Assembly: GCA_029550925.1 (NCBI GenBank)
Contig: JAKPGL010000187.1
Span: 1-46,492 of the forward strand
Length of the DNA: 46,492 bases
Reading direction: 5' to 3'
Source of the DNA: Planctomycetota bacterium
Lineage (GTDB): Bacteria > Planctomycetota > Planctomycetia > Pirellulales > Thermoguttaceae
Shown: positions 41,733 through 46,492 of the stretch, in pieces
Layout: every line of letters begins with the position of its first letter
How positions within the stretch are numbered: the first letter of the stretch is position 1
The notes under the pieces: generated by a model
The model's database searches: none
The model's input: only the letters and a program-made list of their open reading frames with translations
Told to the model about the DNA's origin: nothing
Translations under genes and position numbers: made by a program

Positions 41733-43358
41733 TCAGCCTCCCAGCCAGGAAGGCATCTGCTCGGCCGGTGGAAGTCGGACGATCCAGGCCCGGGAGACAG
41801 TCTCCAGGGTGAGCAGTTCCGCCATAGCTTCGGCGGGCGGGGTGCTATCGAGGGCAAGGATGCCAATGGCCAAACCGCCCGGTTTCTTGGCGCCTCGGCC
41901 TACCGACATTTGAGCGATATTGACCTGATGGCGGCCGAAAATTGTGCCAACCCGACCAATCACCCCCGGCATGTCCCGATGCTCAAAGATCAACAGGATT
42001 CCATCCAGGGCGGCTTCCACCCGACAGGTCCCTTTCTGCACCAGCCGAGGCTGATCCACACCAAACAAAGTCCCCGCCGCCACCGAAGTCTTTGCCTCGC
42101 TCTGCACTTCGGCGGTGATCAGGGAACTGAATTCGCCCGGTTCTGTAGTCCGCTCTTCGATCAACTCGATGCCGCGTTCCCGGAGAAAAACCGGTGCATT
42201 GACTAGATTGACGTCTTCGACATAACAGTTTAGCAATCCGGCGGCAAAGGCAGCCGAAAGCAACCGAGTGTCCTTCTTGGCCGCCTCGCCCCGATACCGC
42301 AACGTGCAGCGCTCCGGCGGACAATGATCCACCTGCGCCAGCAACATCCCTAACCGATACGCCAGGTTCAAATAGCCGCGAAGGCTTTGCAACGTCTTGG
42401 CGTCCAACGGCGACATGTTGACCGATTGACGGATCGTGCCTGTGGTGAAGAAATCCACCAGGAGTTGGACGGCCTCCAAGGCGACATTGGCCTGGGCCTC
42501 TTCGGTGCTGGCGCCCAGATGAGGCGTGCAAACGACGTTCGGCATTTCAAACAAGGGGCTGGACGTGCAAGGCTCCGTCGTATAGACATCCAACGCCACG
42601 CCGCCAATATGGCCGCTCCGAAGCCCTTCGATCAGCGCTTCTTCATTATAAATCCCGCCGCGAGCGCAGTTGATCAGCCGCACTCCTTTCTTCATCATCT
42701 GGATTTCCGCCGGACCGATCAGGTTCCGCGTCTCATCCGTCAACGGCGTGTGTACCGTGAGAAAATCGACCTGCGGCAAAAGCTCTTTAATAGACGAGCA
42801 CGTGGTAATCCCCAATTCGGCGGCCCGTTGCGCCGAGACGAACGGATCGTAGGCCAAAATCCGCATCTCGAACGCCTTGGCCCGCTGCACCACTGCCTGT
42901 CCCACTCGGCCCAGGCCGATCACGCCCAAAGTCTTCCCGGCCAACTGGGCGCCAACGAATGATTTGCGATCCCATTTGCCTTGTTTGAGACTTTCAAACG
43001 CCGGCGCAATCTTTCGGGCTAACGCCAACATCAGAGCAATCGTATGCTCAGCCGTGGAAATCGTATTGCCGCCCGGCGTGTTCATCACCACAATCCCTTG
43101 CCGAGTGGCCGCCACCGTGTCGATATTGTCCGTGCCCACCCCGGCGCGGGCGATCGCTTTCAGCCGACGGTTGCCTTCCAACACCTCGGCGGTGATTTTC
43201 ACGCCGCTTCGGCAGATGGCCCCGTCGAACTGCATCAAAGCCTCCCGCAACTGGGCGCCCTTCAACCCGGTGCGAACTTCATACTCGATATTCCCGGCCG
43301 ACTCCAAAAGAGCCAACCCTTCCGGCGAAAGATCGTCTAATACAATAATCCGCGGCAT
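41733..43358 (-). CDS. serA: D-3-phosphoglycerate dehydrogenase, long form with ACT domain
   Basis: This 541-residue enzyme oxidises 3-phosphoglycerate in the first step of serine synthesis. N-terminal catalytic halves: IIVLDDLSPEGLALLESAG, ARAGVGTDNID, the Rossmann motif GVIGLGRVGQAV at about 144-155, the catalytic Arg in INCARGGIYNEEAL, Glu in LDVYTTEPCTSSPL and His in CTPHLGASTEEA. After about residue 320 comes the intervening domain of long-form (type I) enzymes, and the last 75 residues are an ACT domain (GILLIFEHRDMPGVIGRVGT), where serine would bind. AAGGAGGG precedes the ATG. It is 60 bp downstream of the DNA methyltransferase gene and probably co-transcribed. Confidence 0.96.
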   Translation of the reverse strand: MPRIIVLDDLSPEGLALLESAGNIEYEVRTGLKGAQLREALMQFDGAICRSGVKITAEVLEGNRRLKAIARAGVGTDNIDTVAATRQGIVVMNTPGGNTISTAEHTIALMLALARKIAPAFESLKQGKWDRKSFVGAQLAGKTLGVIGLGRVGQAVVQRAKAFEMRILAYDPFVSAQRAAELGITTCSSIKELLPQVDFLTVHTPLTDETRNLIGPAEIQMMKKGVRLINCARGGIYNEEALIEGLRSGHIGGVALDVYTTEPCTSSPLFEMPNVVCTPHLGASTEEAQANVALEAVQLLVDFFTTGTIRQSVNMSPLDAKTLQSLRGYLNLAYRLGMLLAQVDHCPPERCTLRYRGEAAKKDTRLLSAAFAAGLLNCYVEDVNLVNAPVFLRERGIELIEERTTEPGEFSSLITAEVQSEAKTSVAAGTLFGVDQPRLVQKGTCRVEAALDGILLIFEHRDMPGVIGRVGTIFGRHQVNIAQMSVGRGAKKPGGLAIGILALDSTPPAEAMAELLTLETVSRAWIVRLPPAEQMPSWLGG

Positions 43359-43417
43359 ACTAGATTATCCCTCCTTACTGTACAAATCCTGATTCTCTGA
43401 TTGAGAACAAAAATTCA

Positions 43418-44395
43418 CTATACCCACGAGGCCAAACGGCTCAGCCTCTTTCCGCCTCGAGAAGTCTCTAAGGAACGGGGCGTTGCGTTCCGCTCCCAGA
43501 AAACTCCTTCCGAATACCCTTGGATACTCTTGTCGTGCTCTGCGATGGCTAGTCGTTTTTCCGCCAGGCAGCAGTATATCAGCTCCCGTTCGACGCCTAC
43601 GTATCTTCTGCCCAACTTTTTGGCGACCACGGAGGTGGTCCCCGAACCCAAAAATGGGTCGAAAACTAAATCCCCAGGCCGGGAACTGGCAAGGATGATT
43701 TTCGCCAGCAGTTTCTCCGGTTTTTGCGTCGGATGGTCGGTATTTTCCGGCATCGACCAGAACGGCACGGTCAAATCGGTCCAAAGATTGGACGGATAGG
43801 TCAAACGAAAATTTCCCTGCGGCGTTCTTTCCCAATCTTTCGGGTTCCCCGCCGAATCCGTGTAAGGGGCGACCACCCGACGCTTGATTTTTACCGCCTC
43901 CACGTCGAAAAAATACTCCTCCGAAACGGTGCAAAACCAAATATCTTCGGAGCAGTTTTTCCAATTGGTTTTGGCCCCTCTGCCTTTTTCCCGTTCCCAG
44001 GTGATCCGATTTCGGACAATAAGATATTTCTCCGCCGCCAGATGCACCGCCGCCGAGGATCGCCAATCCGCACAGAGGTAAACCGATGCGGTCGGTTTAA
44101 GTATCCGCAATAACTTGGGCAACCACGATTCCAACCATGCTCGATATCCGTCGATCGACCGTTCACGAAATACGGTAGAGTTAAAAGTTTTCGTCAGATT
44201 ATAGGGCGGGTCAATAAACAAAAGATCGACAAACGCCGACGGCAACCAGTCCACAATTTCAAACAGGTCTTGCTGAATCGTCCGGTTCTCCAGGTCCTTC
44301 GGCTGTACCGGCCCCGAAAGTCGCAGAAGCCTTTCTTGGTAAACCGCCCTCTCCTCGGGCGAAAGGGTAATGCTTCTGTTTCTGGGCGCTCGCAT
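43418..44395 (-). CDS. Orphan DNA methyltransferase, beta class (motif IV before motif I)
   Basis: This 325-residue DNA-base methylase has DPPY (motif IV) in VDLLFIDPPYNLTKTF at about residue 55 and the SAM loop DPFLGSGTTSVVA (motif I) at about 258. The order IV...TRD...I is that of the beta class (CcrM, HinfI type), mostly N6-adenine methylases; N4-cytosine is less likely because the motif is DPPY rather than SPPY. The target-recognition part lies between (KTNWKNCSEDIWF, NFRLTYPSNLWTDLT). No restriction enzyme gene is adjacent, so it is an orphan with regulatory or housekeeping potential. I start at MRAPRNRSIT; the open frame begins 25 codons earlier, at a TTG, without support. Confidence 0.92.
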   Translation of the reverse strand: MRAPRNRSITLSPEERAVYQERLLRLSGPVQPKDLENRTIQQDLFEIVDWLPSAFVDLLFIDPPYNLTKTFNSTVFRERSIDGYRAWLESWLPKLLRILKPTASVYLCADWRSSAAVHLAAEKYLIVRNRITWEREKGRGAKTNWKNCSEDIWFCTVSEEYFFDVEAVKIKRRVVAPYTDSAGNPKDWERTPQGNFRLTYPSNLWTDLTVPFWSMPENTDHPTQKPEKLLAKIILASSRPGDLVFDPFLGSGTTSVVAKKLGRRYVGVERELIYCCLAEKRLAIAEHDKSIQGYSEGVFWERNATPRSLETSRGGKRLSRLASWV

Positions 44396-44570
44396 GGTTT
44401 TTTCTTTACCGATCGGAAAACGCCGCCGTACCATCTCGGATGAACCAAACGCTTGGCCCCTTCCGGGCAACAGGGCCTAAAGGTTCTATTATATCTCAAC
44501 CGAATTTTCTGAGGACAGGGAGGACAGAAAATAGGCCGCCATTTCCCCTAAAACGCCTATTCTGCGCAAA

Positions 44571-45644
44571 TTACCTTTCCCCCACCGGCTGTTGGGCCAG
44601 AATTCGTTTCCATTCCGAGCGGAGTTCCTCCGGCCTTTCAAACACCTTCCACAGCGGCGGCAATTGGGCGAACGCCTTTTGGTATCGAGGGCCATCTGGC
44701 GGTTCGGAGGTAATCTTCCGAATCCAGATGGCTACCACCTGTTGGGGATACTTTCGGGCCAGTTCTCCGTAAATTTCCGGGTCTTGTTGGCCGGAATCCC
44801 CCACGAGGATAAACCGCCGATGGGGAAAATGTTTGAGAATTTGGGCAATTTGGGCAATCTTGAAGTCCTTAGGACCAGAAAACATCTGAACCAATGCCCC
44901 TGGATCAAACCGAACATGTTGCAGATGGAAAGAACCGGGCGGAAAACGGGCCTTTTGGCGGAATTCTTCCAGGGGGAGCAATAGTTGCCACGGGCTGGCC
45001 GATACATAATGCACCACCCCTTCCCCCTCCACGGCCTCTTGATACACCTCGGCCATCCCTTCCACCGCCCGAAACGGCCGAACCAAACTGTTCAGCAACA
45101 TCTCCCGCGGCTCTAACATCTGGGTATGTTTGATCGTATCATCAATGTCCGAAACGATCGAGAACCCTTTCGGCCCGATGAGCTGCAACCGGCCTTCAAA
45201 CGTTCGGGTGTCCCCGGCTGGAAGCTCCGCCGCATACCGAAGCCAACCTCCGGGCCCTCCACCCCATCGTCGGGCCTCTGCCGCCGAAATCCGCACTACA
45301 CTGCGAAAATATCCATCCGGCCCTGAGGTCCCCGCCAGCACCACCCGCTCACCAAGCCGAACCCTGATCTCTTTGCCCCGCTCCCGATCCACCAGAAACT
45401 CCCGGAGACGTTCCTCAAGAATCTTTGCCTCCGCACTGCCGGCGGGAATGTCCAAACTGCGTCGGACCGCCGCAATCACCCCGGCCCGCCACAAGGAGCC
45501 TTTTTCCCGTTCATATATCACCCCATGCACATAGCCTTCCCAATCTCCGGCGGTCGGGTCTTGGTAGGCATAGCTGGGATAAAATACCACCGTCTCATCC
45601 GACCGAATCTGAGCGGCCAGCCACAGAATCCCTACCAGCCACAT
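44571..45644 (-). CDS. App1/DUF2183-family phosphatase-like protein, exported
   Basis: This 357-residue protein is of the DUF2183 family, named after yeast App1 phosphatidate phosphatase. A hydrophobic N-terminus, MWLVGILWLAAQIRSDE, looks like a signal peptide. The HAD-like DxDxT motif is in IVSDIDDTIKHTQ at about residues 175-187. Further family motifs are VHYVSASPWQLLLPL, FKIAQIAQILKHFP and FILVGDSGQQDPEIYGELA, which hold the Ser, Lys and acidic HAD residues. A phosphatase activity on lipid or other phosphate is expected; the bacterial substrate is unknown. AAGGAG lies about 10 bases before the ATG. It is the first gene of the minus-strand run to 40593. Confidence 0.9.
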   Translation of the reverse strand: MWLVGILWLAAQIRSDETVVFYPSYAYQDPTAGDWEGYVHGVIYEREKGSLWRAGVIAAVRRSLDIPAGSAEAKILEERLREFLVDRERGKEIRVRLGERVVLAGTSGPDGYFRSVVRISAAEARRWGGGPGGWLRYAAELPAGDTRTFEGRLQLIGPKGFSIVSDIDDTIKHTQMLEPREMLLNSLVRPFRAVEGMAEVYQEAVEGEGVVHYVSASPWQLLLPLEEFRQKARFPPGSFHLQHVRFDPGALVQMFSGPKDFKIAQIAQILKHFPHRRFILVGDSGQQDPEIYGELARKYPQQVVAIWIRKITSEPPDGPRYQKAFAQLPPLWKVFERPEELRSEWKRILAQQPVGER

Positions 45645-45784
45645 GATGACGACTCTCCTTCTAGCAACAGATCGCCTCCCGAGGCCCCCGGACTGGTTAG
45701 CCGGAGCAGATCGCCTTTCCCAAAACCTGCTTCCCCGACGTGTTTGGGAAGCCCACCTTGTTTAGGAAGACCACAAAAGTAGAG

Positions 45785-45790
45785 TATAAT
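45785..45790 (+). promoter_or_regulatory. Probable -10 element of the last gene
   Basis: A perfect TATAAT lies about 100 bases before the start at 45889, in the divergent gap after App1. The best -35-like hexamer, TTGTTT (45758-45763), is 21 bp away, which is long. The sequence supports a promoter here but the -35 is weak. Confidence 0.4.
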
Positions 45791-45888
45791 CGATCCCAGG
45801 AAACTTTTCCTGTAGGGCCTGTGGGATATAGAACTGTATGGCCCACCACGGATTCATGGAGGCTTCAATCCCAAAAGGTGCATTCCTG

Positions 45889-46492
45889 ATGACAAACAGT
45901 GCAGGCGATCTACCCCGATTGAATATCATCGGTTGCGGCCGGGTGGGCCGGGCGTTGGCTCGGGTCTGGCTTCGGTGCGGACTGGTTCAGGTGGGCGGGA
46001 TTCTGAATCGCTCTTGGCAAAGCAGCCGGGCCGCGGCGACATTCTTAGGGACAGGACTGCCGATGGAGGATTACCACCAGCTTCCGCCGGCCGAACTGGT
46101 GATGATCGCAGCCGCGGACGAAGCCATCGCCGACTGCGCCGCCCGGTGGGCAGAGGCCCATCTGCAAGCCGACGGGGTGATCGTCTTTCATTGTAGCGGA
46201 GCTTTAGGCGCCGAGATTCTCCAGCCGGCCAAACGGCATGGGGCCTCTGTTGCCAGTTTGCATCCGGTCAAAAGTTTTGCCGACCCCGCCCAAGCCGCCG
46301 AAACTTTCCCCGGCACATGGTGCGGTTTGGAGGGGGATTCTGAGGCAATCTCTCTCCTTCAGAAGATGTTAGAGGCCAGCGGGGCAAGGGTGTTCCTGAT
46401 CTCACCGCGGCAAAAAAGCATCTATCATGCGGGGACGGTGTTTGCTTGTAATTATCTGGTCGCCCTTATGGAGGCGGCTTTGGAATGTTTGA
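45889..46492 (+). CDS. Rossmann-fold DUF2520-type oxidoreductase, truncated at the window end
   Basis: The frame is open from ATG 45889 to the window edge (201 codons) with no stop, so the C-terminus is missing. The dinucleotide-binding loop is LNIIGCGRVGRALARVW at about residues 11-27. The pattern VMIAAADEAIADCA, VIVFHCSGALGAEIL, VASLHPVKSFADP and WCGLEGD is that of the 'Rossmann-like plus DUF2520' proteins, which resemble pyrroline-5-carboxylate reductases and 6-phosphogluconate-dehydrogenase folds; the function is not known. AAAGG eight bases upstream selects 45889. In-frame ATGs at 45838 and 45856 have no ribosome site. The -10 at 45785 fits as its promoter. Confidence 0.9.
   Translation, partial: MTNSAGDLPRLNIIGCGRVGRALARVWLRCGLVQVGGILNRSWQSSRAAATFLGTGLPMEDYHQLPPAELVMIAAADEAIADCAARWAEAHLQADGVIVFHCSGALGAEILQPAKRHGASVASLHPVKSFADPAQAAETFPGTWCGLEGDSEAISLLQKMLEASGARVFLISPRQKSIYHAGTVFACNYLVALMEAALECL

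Overview
The window looks like a chromosomal segment of a planctomycete, probably of the Pirellulales/Thermoguttaceae type. The best markers are a DUF1559 protein with a prepilin-type N-terminus and an H-x9-DG motif, a companion small lipoprotein, proteins joining a short zinc ribbon to a membrane domain, a lone rpsR with a basic N-terminal extension, and LpxK. The assignment comes from gene content and style; no rRNA or tRNA gene was found to confirm it.

Layout. 3-446 is the end of a response-regulator or hybrid-kinase gene. 629-5037 (minus) is a complete sulfate ABC transporter operon, sbp-cysT-cysW-cysA, with a 2 x 95 bp hairpin-rich tandem repeat between the binding-protein gene and the first permease gene. 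Divergent from it is a sigma-54 activator (5463-7262), followed by panD. 7977-12328 (minus) holds a secreted hypothetical protein and an overlapping histidine kinase/NtrC-type regulator pair; the regulator has no ATG, GTG or TTG in the place where its receiver domain must begin. 13194-15261 (plus) encodes a LOG-family protein and LexA, which has a readable promoter and possible operator. 15562-19902 (minus) encodes a zinc-ribbon membrane protein, an FmdB-type zinc ribbon protein, an M32 carboxypeptidase and ribosomal protein S18. 19903-21284 is a gene-poor stretch rich in miniature mobile elements, with a possible structured RNA. 21285-23985 encodes a second zinc-ribbon membrane protein and ArgA. 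24107-31729 mixes a lipoprotein/DUF1559 pair, an epimerase, a methyltransferase, LpxK and a GT2-TPR glycosyltransferase. 32090-40445 (plus) runs from an acidic low-complexity protein and a purine nucleoside phosphorylase into a sugar-metabolism cluster: FucI-like isomerase, two TIM-barrel isomerases (one with a Tat signal), LutC-like protein, HAD phosphatase and PfkB kinase. 40593-45644 (minus) encodes two D-2-hydroxyacid dehydrogenases (one SerA), an orphan beta-class DNA methyltransferase and an App1/DUF2183 protein. A truncated DUF2520-type gene ends the window.

The most notable non-genic find is a family of miniature inverted-repeat elements: four copies of about 185-196 bp and two of about 90 bp. 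They share 20-21 bp terminal inverted repeats, and the best copies are flanked by exact 7-8 bp target duplications (GAAAAGGG, CGAAAAAC, CGAAAAA). They carry no gene and would need a transposase from elsewhere. Other points worth a second look are the non-canonical start of the NtrC-type regulator, two nearly identical promoters (argA, apparently leaderless, and the TIM-barrel isomerase at 35438), the hairpin array inside the sulfate operon, an inverted repeat in the lexA promoter, and a second small inverted-repeat family that sits on stop codons. No CRISPR array, prophage, transposase gene, rRNA or tRNA was seen.
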